Source: Muscardinus avellanarius
Taxonomy: Eukaryota; Chordata; Mammalia; Rodentia; Gliridae
Direction of reading: 5' to 3'
NCBI GenBank assembly: GCA_963383645.1
Contig: OY726567.1
Location: forward strand, 71,818,947-71,882,946
DNA length: 64,000 nt
The translations under genes were made by a program, and so were the position numbers. The notes beneath the pieces were generated by a model, which had not been told where the DNA came from, searched no databases, and saw only the letters and a list, made by a program, of their open reading frames with translations. Each line of letters begins with the position of its first letter. Position 1 is the stretch's first letter. Shown piece by piece: positions 10,307 through 20,603 of this stretch.

Positions 10307-10815
10307 TGGGAGTGTAGCTGAGAGGTAGAATGTCCCCAGGTTCCATCCCCAGTACTGCAAAAAAAAAAAAAAGGAAAATCAAGCATTTGGGAGACTGAGA
10401 TAGGAGAATTGGGGTTCACGGCCAGCTTCACCTACTTATGACTGAGTGAGGCCCTTTGCAATTCAGTGAGACCCTGTTTCAAAATAAAGAATAAAGGCTG
10501 GGCGTGGTGGCGCACACTTATAATGCCCGCGCTCGGGAGGCTGAGACAGGAGGATCCCGCAGGTTCAAAGCCAGCCTCAGCTACTGAGTGAGGCTCTCAG
10601 CAACTTAGTGAGACTCTGTTTCCAAATAAAATATAAACTAGATCTGGGAGTATAGCCCAGAGGTAGAAAACCTCTGGGTTTCACTTCCAGTGCCACCAAA
10701 AAATATAATAATAATATATTTTAAAATAAAGAATAAAAAAATAGGGCTGGGGGATGTAGCTCGGAGGTAGAATGCCCCTGGGTTCCATCCCCAATTAAAA
10801 AAAAAAAAAAAAAAC
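10261..10815 (+). mobile_element. Nested plus-strand SINEs
   Basis: The block holds the end of the split SINE (10261-10301 with a long A-tail), an ID module at 10302-10372, a SINE at 10375-10497 that continues at about 10723-10815, and a second-type SINE at 10498-10705 inserted in its linker. AAAATAAAGAATAAA borders the inner copy on both sides, as expected for its duplication. Confidence 0.85.
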
Positions 10816-11096
10816 CTGATAGCTTGGTTGCAGCTTAAACAAATCTTTATTTACAAAGTCGGTAGGAAATAGAAAAGGATGAGAACAGCAGTATGCCTGG
10901 AAGACACGCTGGAGAGCTCAAAAATGGAACCCTGCCCCCCTCTCTGACTCTGGCCCTTAAATACAGGGTTTTTATTGGTACATTCTTCTCAGCATTATCA
11001 AGACAATGGGCTTCCTAACTTATTTCCTAGCCAGGTAGGTGGTGCCTTGTTTTTTTAAGTACAGGGGTTAATAATCTATCTTTTTCTACCTCTGTC

Positions 11097-11140
<44 letters not shown>

Positions 11141-12660
11141 TTTGTGAGTCTTGGGATGGAACCCAGGGGCATTCGACCTCTGAGCTACACCCCCAGCCCA
11201 ATTTTTTATTCTTTATTTTGAAACAGGGTCTCACTGATGAGGAGATAGAAAGGAAATAGGCAGATAGGGAAAAGGCCTTGGTAGAAAAAAGTTAATTTCC
11301 CGAGTTTCCTGAGGGGCGACAAATGCCTGAAACTCCAAAGGCTCAGAGATAAGAAGGCCAGAGCTTCACAAAGCCATCCTGAGTTTCCTAATCAACAAAC
11401 CCACCGAGCAAGTCTGGCATTCCTGAAAGGAGACCCTTCAAAGGACTTGCAAATGCCCTATGCAAATTCTCCTTGGAATCCCAAAAGTCACCCTAACCAC
11501 AAACAGACTTGCAAGCGGTCAGGCATCGGCCAGTCAGATGGCAAAAGGCGGACTTTCCTGCTCGGAGCCCCTCCCCTTTTGGGGAGCTGTTCTCTCTCTC
11601 GCAGGTCAGGTCGTGTTGGCCCTGAGAGAAGGCAGAGTGCATCTGAGGGCACGTGGACTCTCGAGTAGTGACCTGAGGGCCTCTGCTGGACATCATGGCT
11701 GACCAGGCCTAGGGGTGACCTGTACCTCTTTTCTGGCAGATCGCGTGGACTCTGGGAGAAAGTAGTTTGCAACTGATGGGCACTTGGCTCCGGCGACACT
11801 CGGGTAGTGACCCTGAAGGCAGCTACTGGACCCCGGAGTTCTCTATTCCGGATGGACTCCGGAAGAAAGCAGCCTGCACCTGAAGACAATTCGGCTTGGG
11901 CTACTCTCAAGTATTGTCCTGAAGGCAGCTGCTGGACCCAGAGTTCCAGCCCCTTTGGGGGTGTTCAGCCACCCTTGCCCCCTTCCCTGCTGCTTCCAAT
12001 AAACCTTTTACTCCCCTTCCTGAGGTCTCGCCGGGGTTTTCTCTCAAGAAACCCCCCTTTTAACTGAGTTGCAAAGGACCTCACTAAGTAGCTGAGGCTG
12101 GCCTTGAACCTCAATCCTCCTGTCTCAGCCTCCCAAATGCTGGGATTACGAGCCTGTGTCTTTTTCTACCTCTGTTGTATCAAGCTGTATTGATTACGTA
12201 TCGATTATGGGTGCTTTGGAGTAACACCTAGAGTTTACATTTCACGTACCAAGGCTGGGTCACAAAAGAAAAGGAGGAAAACAGAGACACTAATTGCAGA
12301 CAGTGCAGCTGTGTGTAATCTCTAAGAGCAAGGCATGAGGCTCTTGCTACCTTTATGGCTTTAAGATGTGCCAGGCAGTCACTGTGATCTTAAGGCTTTT
12401 GATTGTTTCTATATATTTTTAAGGTTAAAGGCTTTAATTGCCTCTACGTTCTTACTATGGGTTAACATCAAGGCAAAGGAGAGGGGAGGAGGAGTTGTAA
12501 AGTGTAACAAGCAAAGCTGTGTTTTTCCGGGCCTGTGTAGTAGCATTCAGGCTCTGACTGCCTTTTACATTTTTATTGGAAATCAATACCAGAGCAATTT
12601 TCGAATACCGGCACAATAGCCCTTGAATAACTCAAATTGGTGCCAGGCGGAGCACTTCCA
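10816..12660 (-). mobile_element. LTR-like repeat, copy 1 (split by a SINE and a second LTR)
   Basis: The segments 10816-11094 and 12160-12660 belong together and read as an LTR on the minus strand: a TATA-like TATTTAAGGG near 10960, then AATAAA (complement of 10846-10851), then the 3' end at 10816. A related copy lies at 15085-16510. Between the segments are a TTTC tract (11095-11142), a minus-strand SINE and the LTR at 11238-12062. No coding frame is seen. Confidence 0.5.
11238..12062 (+). mobile_element. Solo LTR inserted in a SINE, with internal triplication
   Basis: It splits a minus-strand SINE (11143-11237 and 12063-12150) and is flanked by ACTGA on each side (11233-11237 and 12063-12067; a 4-base CTGA reading is also possible). 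It starts TGAGG and carries AATAAA near 11999 before a TTTTACTCCCC run, like class I LTRs. Three diverged units of about 90-100 bases lie in tandem around 11605-11945, each with an AGAAAG/AGAAGGCAG, GTAGTG or GTATTG and CTGCTGGAC-like core. There are no internal retroviral genes. Confidence 0.72.
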
Positions 12661-12741
12661 TTGCCTGCTCTCAAAACAAAATCAGTTCATTTTTTTTTTT
12701 TTTTTGTCTTAGTTTGTGTATTTTCTGTAACTTGAAATAAA

Positions 12742-12962
12742 CTTTGGGGTTTTTCTTTTTTTTTTTTTTTTTTTTTTTTTGGTGGTACTGGGGTTCCTGG
12801 AAACCCTTCTACTTCCGGGCTACACTCCCAGACCTATTTTTATACTTTTTTGATTTGGAAACAGGGTCTCTTAAGCCAGCACGGCTGGCTTCGAACCTTC
12901 ACGATCCTCCTGTCTCCGCCTCCCAAGCACGGGGATTATAAGCCTGTGCCACCACGCCCGGC
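12742..12962 (-). mobile_element. Hairpin-type SINE with TSD
   Basis: A minus-strand short-subfamily copy with a long T run at its left end. AAACTTTGGG occurs at 12739-12748 and 12963-12972. Confidence 0.9.
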
Positions 12963-12989
12963 AAACTTTGGGTATTTTTGTTTGTTTTG

Positions 12990-13579
12990 ATTGGTTGGTT
13001 GGTTGGTTGGAATGTTTTTGTTTGTTTGTTTGTTTGTTTGTTTCCAGTACTGGGGATGGAATCCAGGGGCATTCTACCTCAGAGCTACAGCTCCAGCCCT
13101 ATTTTTTATTTTTTATTTTTTTGGTGGTACTGGGGATGGAACCCTTCTACCTCCAGGCTACACTCCCAGACCTATTTTATTTTATTTTATTTATTTATTT
13201 ATTTATTTGTGGTACTGGGGTTCCTGGAAACCCTTCTACTTCCGGGCTACACTCCCAGACCTATTTTTTATAGTTTTTTGATTTGGTGGTACTGGGGTTC
13301 CTGGAAGCCCTTCTACCTCCGGCTACACTCCCACGGGCTATATTTCCAGACCTATTTTTATACTTTTTTATGTGGAAAAAGGGTCTCTTAAGCCATCATG
13401 GCTAGCTTCGAACCTGCGCGATTCTCCGGTCTCCACCTCCCAAGCGCGGGGATTACAAGCGTGCACCACCATGCCCGGCTACATTTGTGCTTTTATTTAT
13501 TTATTATTTATTTATTTATTTATTTTTTGCAGGACTAAGGGATTGAACCCAGAGGCTTTCTACCTCCAAACTACATCCC

Positions 13580-13583
<4 letters not shown>
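12990..13583 (-). mobile_element. Stack of ID-like tails ending in one full SINE
   Basis: After (TTGG)n and (TTTG)n tracts (12990-13043), four successive minus-strand tails lie at 13044-13113, 13119-13190, 13206-13283 and 13284-13350. Only the last continues into a 7SL head (to about 13472). A further tail-only fragment lies at 13484-13583. Each newer copy appears to have entered the linker of the previous one. Confidence 0.82.

Positions 13584-13659
<76 letters not shown>
13584..13659. repeat. (AT)n followed by poly(T)
   Basis: AT repeats of about 47 bases (13584-13630), then about 29 T, adjoining the next minus-strand SINE. Confidence 0.95.
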
Positions 13660-13660
<1 letters not shown>

Positions 13661-13897
13661 GTACTGGGGATGGAACCCAGGGGCATTCTACCTCCAAGCT
13701 ACACCCCCAGATCCAAAAGGATCTTCACCATTGTTCTGGTCAGCCCTATTTTTTATTCTTTATTTTGAAACAGGGTCTCACTAAATTGTGTGGGCAGGGG
13801 GACTTCACTAAGTAGCTGAGGCTGTCTGCAAACAGTGATCCTCCAGTCTCAGCCTCCCAAATATTGGAAATACAAGTATGCAGCACTACGCCTGGCT
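13660..13897 (-). mobile_element. SINE with a foreign insertion of about 30 bases
   Basis: A standard minus-strand copy, except that between CACCCCCAG and AGCCCTATTTTTT it carries an extra segment at about 13711-13741 that no other copy has. Confidence 0.85.
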
Positions 13898-13931
13898 TTT
13901 TTTTTTTTTTTAACTTTTAAAAAGTTAAACA

Positions 13932-14609
13932 CCAGCCTGGCGTGGTGGCACACACTTGTAATCCCAGCATCAGAGAGGCTGAGATTGGAGGATCATGGTT
14001 TGCGGACAGCCTCAGCTACTTAGTGAGGTCCTCTGCAACTTAGTGAGAACCTGTTTCAAAAATATATGTAGCCGGGCATGGTGGTACATGCTTGTAATCT
14101 TTGTGCTTCGGAGGCAGAGACAGGAGGATCGCACAGGTTCGAAGCCAGCCTCAACTACTTAGTGAGGCTCTCAGCTACTTAGTGAGACCTTGTTTCCAAA
14201 TAAAATATAAAATAATATATAAAATAGGTCTGGGAGTATAGCCCAGAGGTAGAAAGCCCCTGGGTTCCACCACCAGTACCACCGAAAAAAAAAAAAAAAT
14301 GTATCTATCTATCTATATGGCAGGAGGTGTAGCTCAGAGGTAGAATACCCCTGGGTTCCATCCCCAGACCTGAAAAATAAATAAATAAACAAACAAACAA
14401 ACACACCAGCTGTGTGTGGTGGTGCACACTTGTAATCCCAGCAATTGGGAGGCTGAGACAGGAGGATCATGGTTTGCAGACAGCCTCAGCTACTTAGTGA
14501 GGCCCTTTGCAACTCAGTGAGACCCGGTTTCAAAATAAAGAATAAAAAATAGAGCTGGAGGTGTAGCTTGGAGGTAGAATGTCCCTGGGTTCAAGCTCCA
14601 GTACCGCAA

Positions 14610-14650
<41 letters not shown>
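13932..14650 (+). mobile_element. Plus-strand SINEs, one nested in another
   Basis: A first-type SINE (13932-14069) is interrupted by a second-type SINE (14070-14284) and resumes with its ID tail at 14317-14405. Another first-type copy lies at 14408-14612, and its tail became (CAA)n at 14613-14650. Confidence 0.87.
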
Positions 14651-14651
<1 letters not shown>

Positions 14652-14654
14652 AAA

Positions 14655-14957
14655 CTAAACCTAGGCTTACCCTATGAACCAGCAATTCTACTCTTAACAT
14701 ATTCGATATCCAAAATAAATAAAACCATATTTACACAAAAAGACTTGTGCAAGTATATTCCTAACAGTGCCATTTTTGATAGCCAGAGACTGGAAACAAT
14801 CCAGATGTTCGTTAAAGCAAGATGGCTAAACAAATTGTTATGCTTTCATACAGTAGATACTACTCAGCAATAAAAAGGAATATATAATAGCAAGGTTGAA
14901 CCTCAGAAACATTAGGCTAAGTGAATGAAGCCAGCCAGACATAAGATAAACACATGC
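14655..14957 (+). mobile_element. LINE-1 3' end fragment
   Basis: It resembles the 3' part of mammalian L1 elements: TAGCCAGAGACTGGAAACAA, CAGCAATAAAAAGGAAT and GAACCTCAGAAACATTA in the order seen in L1M-type elements. It is diverged and non-coding. Confidence 0.8.
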
Positions 14958-15084
14958 TCACCATTGTTCTGGTCAGCATCCTCACAGCCATAATCCAAGG
15001 ACTTGACTGTGGTTGTAACAGCACTGTGGGCTCTTTCCCTCTGTGCAACTAGAATGTGTACGTTGAATAGGGAAATTAAAACTA

Positions 15085-15936
15085 ATAGCTTGGTGCAGCA
15101 TTAATAATTTTTTTTGGTGGTACTGGGGTTCCTGGAAGCCCTTCTATCTCTGGGCTACACTCCCAGACCTATTTTATACTTTTATTTGGAAACAGGGTCT
15201 CCTAAGCCAGCGCAGCTGGCTTCGAACCTGCCCCATCCTCCTGTCTCCGCCTCCCAAGCGCGGGGATTACAAGCGTGCGCCACCACGCCCGGCTAAATAC
15301 ATATTTTTATTGATATGTTTTTACCAGTTTTACCTAGGCAATGGGCCAGTATCTTATTTTTTTAGGTAGTTGATGCCTTTTTGTCCCTAGACAGGGCAAG
15401 GGTCAATAATGTATTTTGTTTCCACCACCATTGTATTGGGCTGTATTGGTTGCTTGTCAACTATGGGTGCTAAGCAGCACATAGAGCTTACTTTTCCTAT
15501 ACCCAGGCCAGGTCACAAAGAAGAGGAGGTAAACAGAGAGGTGCTAATTGCCTCTATGTATTTTTTCCTTTTCTTTTTTTTTTTTTTTTCTTTTTGCAGT
15601 ACTAGGGATGGAGCCCAGGGGCATTCTACCTCCAAGCTACACTCCCAGCCCTATTTTTTATTCTTTATTTTGAAGCAGGGTCTCACTGAGTTGCAAAGGG
15701 CCTCACTAAATAGCTGAGACTAGCCATGAATCGCCATCCTCCTGTCTCAGCCTCCCAAATGCTGGGATTACAAGCGTGCGCCACCACGCCCGGCTTCATT
15801 GCCTCTTTGTATTTCTAAGGCCAAAGGCTTCAATTGTGTCTAGGGCTTCTAAGGTCTTAATTTCCTTTACATTTTTTTTTTTTAAGTACTGGGGATAGAA
15901 CCCAGAGGCTTTCTACCTCCAAGCTACATCCCCAGC

Positions 15937-16001
<65 letters not shown>

Positions 16002-16510
16002 GTATATTTGGTACTGGGGGTGGAACCCAGGGGCCTTTTTTTTTTTTTTTTTAACCTCTGGGCTATATTACCAGACCTATTTTATATTTCACTTGGAAAC
16101 AGGGTCTCAATAAGTTGCTGAAAGCCTCACTAAGTAGCTGAGGCTGGCTTCGAACCTGTGTGATCCTCCTGTCTCAGCGCCGGGATTACAAGCATGCGCC
16201 ACCACGCCTGGCCCAGCCCTATTTTTTATTCTTTATTTTGACACAGTTGTAAAGGGCTTCACTAAGTAGTAGCCGAGGCTGTCTGAGAACTGTGATCCTC
16301 CCTCTCAGTCTTCCAAGTACTGGGATTTCCTTTACATTCTTATACGTTAATCATTAGAACAAAAGGCAGAAAGAGAGGGGAGCTCTGCAGTGTAACAGCT
16401 GCTGTCCCTCCCTGCCTGAGTGCTTGTGTAGCACCCGGACTCTGCCTTTTACATTTTGGAAATTAATACCGGAGCAATTCCAACAATAGTGGCACACTGA
16501 CCACGTAACT
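15085..16510 (-). mobile_element. LTR-like repeat, copy 2, with nested SINEs
   Basis: It shares ordered blocks with copy 1: AGCTTGGTGCAGC at 15090, GGGCTGTATTGGTTGC near 15437, ACTATGGGTGCT near 15460, AGGTCACAAAG near 15512 and TGCCTTTTACATTT with the GGAGCAATT end near 16443-16480. It is broken by a hairpin SINE (15105-15294), a SINE at 15560-15795 and a nested SINE pair at 15872-16328 with (CA)n at 15939-15987. AATAAA on the minus strand lies at 15306-15311. Confidence 0.5.
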
Positions 16511-16830
16511 TACAGGAAAGATTTATTTTCCTATGGCTTCAGTCTCAGTTCCATATGAGGCTGGGGACCACAGATCTCTGGACATGGCAGCAGGAGGTGG
16601 GTAGAAGGACAGCACACCCACCGTGCTCCCCACATCATGGAGGCCAGAAGCAAGAGAGAGAGCAGGGAGAGCAGGAACCGTTTATATGATCCCCAAGGCC
16701 ACACCCTAGGGACCACCCCCAGCCACAATTTACTGGCCTGGGTCATCACCCAGATAAATCCATTAAAACAGATTTGTCCACTACTGAGATTACAACCCTC
16801 ATGATTCAATTACATCAGCTTTAAACATTA
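16505..16830 (-). mobile_element. LTR of MaLR type (ERVL-MaLR-like)
   Basis: On the minus strand it has, in order, TGATTCAATTACA-type and GGATTTATCTGGGTGATG motifs, a TATAAA (complement of 16681-16686), the CTCTCTCTTGCTTCTGGCC stretch with CCATGATG, and AATAAA (complement of 16522-16527). That order and wording resemble MaLR-group LTRs. An open frame here is not viral coding sequence. The subfamily is not determined. Confidence 0.55.
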
Positions 16831-16933
16831 ATAAATGATACACTTAATATTTAACTATAATAAACATCACAGCCTACTGTGGAAGAAGGCCTGGAGGAAT
16901 TTCATGGGGTGATGGAAATATTCTCTCTATATA

Positions 16934-17520
16934 TTTTTTGGGAGTACTGGGAATTGAACCCAGGGGATTCTACCTCCGAACTACATCTCCAGGCCTATTT
17001 TTTATTCTTTTTATTTATTTTATTTATTTTTTGGGGGTTGCGGTACTGGGGGTGGAACCCAGGGACTTTCTACTTCCAGGCTACACCCCAGCCCTATTTT
17101 ATAATATATTTGGAAACTGGGTCTCACGAAGTTGCTGAGAGCCTCACTAAGTAGCTGAGGCTGGCTTTGAACCTGTGCAATCCTCCTGTCTCAGCCTCCC
17201 AAGTGCGGGGATTATAAGCATGCGCCACCACGCCCGGCTCCTATTCTTTTTATTTTGAAACAGGGTCTCACTAATTTGTTGAAAGCTTCACTAAGTAGCT
17301 GAGGCTGGCTGTGAACCCAGATCCTCCTGTCTCAGTCTTCTAAGTACTGGGATTACAGGCGTGCACCACCATGCCCGCCGGCTTATTCTTTATTTTGAAA
17401 GAAGGTCTCACTGAGTTTCAAAGGGCCTCACTAAGTAGCTGAGGCTGTCTGCAAACCACAATTCTCCTGTCTCAGCCTCCCAAATTCTGGGATTACAAGC
17501 TTGCACCACCCCACCTGGTG
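16934..17520 (-). mobile_element. Minus-strand SINE cluster
   Basis: A tail-only part at 16934-17030, a full copy at 17031-17238 and head portions at 17239-17380 and 17381-17520, the remains of older copies into whose linkers the others inserted. Confidence 0.83.
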
Positions 17521-17585
17521 GTTCTATATCCTGATAAGGGTATCAGCTACACTGGTGTATGCACTGGTTAAAATTCTTTGATCTT
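17521..17585 (+). mobile_element. Short LINE-1 3' UTR remnant
   Basis: The sequence resembles an L1 3' UTR (TATATCCTGATAAGGGTATC, GGTTAAAATTCTTTGATC). It is short and diverged. Confidence 0.45.
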
Positions 17586-17587
17586 GA

Positions 17588-17710
17588 GCCGGGCCTGGTA
17601 GCACATGTTTGTAATCCCAGTACTTGGGAGTCTGAGACTGGAACCTGCGGGATCCTCCTGTCTCTGCCTCCCAAGCGCGGGGATTACAAGCGTGCGCCAC
17701 CACGCCCGGC
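17588..17710. repeat. Inverted pair of SINE heads (foldback)
   Basis: A plus-strand SINE head (17588-17638) runs directly into a minus-strand SINE head (17639-17710), with no linkers or tails. The outer 50 bases of the two arms are nearly complementary. Confidence 0.85.
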
Positions 17711-17763
17711 CTTACTAATCAGAATTTAAGACAAGAAAACTATTGCTTAAAGGGAAAGGTTTA

Positions 17764-17813
<50 letters not shown>
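17764..17813. repeat. (TG)n microsatellite
   Basis: About 48 bases of TG repeat, next to a diverged minus-strand SINE (17814-17990). Confidence 0.97.
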
Positions 17814-17816
<3 letters not shown>

Positions 17817-17990
17817 ACTGGGGATTAAAACTAAGGTCAGTCTACCTCTGCACTCCATCCCTAGCCCTTTTAATTTTTTATTTTGAAACATCCCACTAAG
17901 TTGCCAAGGCTGGTCTCAAACCTGTAATCCTTTTGTCTCATTCTCCCAAATACTGGGATTACAGGTATGTACCACCCTGCCTGACTCCAA
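17814..17990 (-). mobile_element. Diverged SINE
   Basis: An older minus-strand copy (TACTGGGGATTAAAACTAAG.. CTGGGATTACAGGTATGT). Confidence 0.8.
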
Positions 17991-18033
17991 GATATGTTTT
18001 GTTTGTGTGGAGAAACTTATAATACTTTATGAA

Positions 18034-18494
18034 GCCGGGCGTGGTGGCACACGCTTGTAATCCCAGCATTCGGGAGCCTGAGACCGGAGGATCGTGGTTC
18101 ATAGACAGCCTCAGCTACTTAGTGAGGCCCTCTGCAACTCAGTAGACCCAGTTTCAAAATAAGAATAAAAAAGCCGGGCGTGGTGGCGCACGCTTATAAT
18201 CCCCGCGCTTGGGAGGCGGAGACAGGAGGATCTTGGGAGGCGGAGACAGGAGGATCGTGCAGGTTCGAAGCCAGCCGCGCGCGCTGGCTTAGGAGACCCT
18301 GTTTCCAAATAAAAATGTAAAAATAGGTCTGGGAGTGTAGCCCGGAGGTAGAAGGGCTTCCAGGAATCCCAGTACCACAAAAAAAAAAAAAAAAAGAATA
18401 AAAAATAAGGCAGGGGGTGTAGCTCAGAGGTTGAACGCCCCTGGGTTCCATCCCTAGACCCGCAAAAAATAAATAAATAAATAAAATAAAATAA
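18034..18494 (+). mobile_element. Hairpin SINE nested in a first-type SINE
   Basis: The outer copy is 18034-18172 plus its tail at about 18388-18494. The inner copy, 18173-18380, is the short subfamily. Inside the inner copy CTTGGGAGGCGGAGACAGGAGGAT (24 bases) is exactly doubled at 18208-18231 and 18232-18255, and the hairpin AAGCCAGC..GCTGGCTT lies near 18264-18286. Confidence 0.9.
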
Positions 18495-18499
18495 AACTT

Positions 18500-18812
18500 T
18501 ATGAAAATATGTAAATAAGGAAATTAAAACTAGAACTTGTTCATAGATAAGAAGATTCATTATACTAAAAATGTGAACTGTCCCCATTGTATAAAATTAA
18601 TGTAATTTCAGTTAAAAAAAAAAGTTACATCAGGAAATTATCAAGCTAATTCTAAATTCATGTAGAAGAATTAAAAATTCAAGATTAGCCAAAGCAATTT
18701 TGAAGAAGAAAGATAAAGGGAGTTTTCTCTACCAGATATCAGAAATTATTAAACTATACTATTTAAAACAGGCAGAATTAGATATATAAGAACAGATAAA
18801 TAAGAACACATA
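18500..18812 (+). mobile_element. LINE-1 ORF2 fragment
   Basis: It matches the 3' part of L1 ORF2 at the nucleotide level: AATTCATGTAGAAG, then GATTAGCCAAAGCAATTTTG and TACCAGATATCAGAAATTAT in the usual order. It is full of stops and non-functional. Confidence 0.75.
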
Positions 18813-18814
18813 AA

Positions 18815-19425
18815 TTTCTTTTTCTTTTTTCTTTTCTTCTTTTTTTGGTACTGAGGATTAAATTTAGGGGCACTCTATCTTCATGATACACCTTAGCCCA
18901 TTTTTTAAAAATTTGAAATAGGCCTTCCCCCGTGAATCAATTTAGCAGACCCTCAGCAACTTAGTAAGACTTTATTTTATTTTCATATTTATTTATTTTT
19001 GTTTATTTATTTGTTTGTTTGCATGTTGTGGTACTGAGGGTGGAATCGAAGGGCATTCTACCTCCAAGCTACACAGCCAGCCCTATTTTTTATTCTTCTT
19101 CTTTTTTTTTTTTTTTTTTTTTTGGTGGTACTGGGGTTCCCGGAAGCCCTTCTACCTTCGGGCTACACTCCCAGACCTATTTTTACATTTTTTATTTGGA
19201 AACAGGGTCTCCTAAGCCAGTGCGCGCGGCTGGCTTCGAACCTGCGCGATCCTCCTGTCTCTGCCTCCCAAGCGCGGGGATTACAAGCATGCGCCACCAC
19301 GCCCGGCTTTTGAAACAGGGTCTCACTGAGTTGTAAAGGGCCTCACTAAGTAGCTGAGGCTGGCCGCTAACTGTGATCCTCCTGTAGCAAATACTGGGAT
19401 TACAAATGTGTGCCACCACACCTGG
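18815..19425 (-). mobile_element. Minus-strand SINEs, hairpin copy nested
   Basis: A degenerate copy at 18815-18970, then an AT-rich tract with TTTA/TTTG repeats, then a first-type SINE at 19025-19099 plus 19309-19425 split by a hairpin SINE at about 19100-19308. Confidence 0.85.
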
Positions 19426-19427
19426 CT

Positions 19428-19740
19428 TTGAGACCTTATTTTAAAACTGAAAATATAAAAGACTAGGAGTGTAGCTCAGAGGTAAACTGAGCCTGAAATA
19501 AGTCCCAAAACTGGCCAGGTTTGGTGGCGCACTCTTGTAATCCCTGCACTTGGGAGGCTGAGACAGGAGGATCACACAGGTTCAAAGCCAGCCTCAGCTA
19601 CTTAGTGAGATCTTGTGTCCTAATAAAGTATAAAATAGGTCTGAGAGTATAGCCCCGAGGTAGAAAAGCCCCTGGGTTCCACCTGCAGTGCCACAAACAA
19701 ACAAACAAACAAAAATAAACCCCAACAGTAACACACACAG
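19428..19740 (+). mobile_element. SINE tail fragment and second-type SINE
   Basis: A tail fragment at 19428-19511 is followed by a full copy at 19512-19695 ending in (CAAA)n. Confidence 0.8.
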
Positions 19741-19778
19741 AGAATTTTTTTTTTTTTTTCGGTACTGGGAATTGAACC

Positions 19779-20348
19779 TGTACTGGTATTGGGAAGAGGG
19801 TTTGAAATGTATTAAGGTATAAGTATTGGGAAAAGAGTTCCAATTTTAAAAATATATCCTTTATACTAAGAAGGCCAGGGCTAGCAGAAAGGAGGGACTT
19901 GTAATTTACATTTCTAAAGGGAAGGAAAGGAAGCCTGAGAGGCTCCTTTACATTTCTGAAAGAGAAACAAATGGCCTAAGGGAAATCTGAAGAAATCCCA
20001 GATACCGGAGAAACAATTTCACACTAGAGATAGGGCTAGCATATCTACAGATCAAAGGACCTTCCTCGGACTTAGACAGGATAAAAACTCAAGTAAACTG
20101 GAGGTCTTTGGCATTTTCGTTCGAATTGCCCCCCTGTGTCTGCTCCAGCACAGGGCTTTAACTATCTCTATATTTCTATCTTTTAATAAACTTCTTTAAA
20201 TCTGCAGCAGCTGTCCAAGCGATGAATACTTATTCTTAGCTTAGGACAAGAATCCACGGTTTTTCTGTTTGTCTCTGTGTGTCTGGTGGTGGGGGGGGAT
20301 TATTTCACACCACACACCTTCTCCCCCCCCAACTTATCCCCTGCAACA
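19779..20348 (+). mobile_element. Solo LTR, 570 bp, TG..CA ends and 5-bp TSD
   Basis: It splits a minus-strand SINE (19745-19778 and 20349-20531). GAACC lies on both sides (19774-19778 and 20349-20353). It starts TGTACTGG and ends GCAACA, the canonical retroviral TG..CA. A TATA-like GGATAAAAAC lies near 20079 and AATAAA at 20185-20190. There is no internal coding region, so it is a solo LTR left by recombination of an endogenous retrovirus. The class is uncertain. Confidence 0.85.
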
Positions 20349-20603
20349 GAACCCAGGGGCATTCTACTTCCAAGCTACACCCCCAGCCCTGTATTTCTTT
20401 ATTTTGAAACAGGGTCTCATTGAGTTGCAAAGGGCCTCACTAAGTAGCTCAGGCTGGCCGAGAACTTGCAATCCTCTTGTCTCAGCCTCCCGAATGCTGG
20501 GATTGCAAGTGTGTACTACCACACCTGGCTTCGATTATTTTTATACTGTTTTCCTCCTCTGCTTCCAGTCTTTTGGTAGTTACTCTGAAAATATTTGTTT
20601 GCT

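Noticed and set aside
16531..16809. A 92-codon minus-strand frame with a hydrophobic stretch
   Set aside because: It lies inside the MaLR-like LTR between its TATA and poly(A) signals. Such LTRs do not code there.
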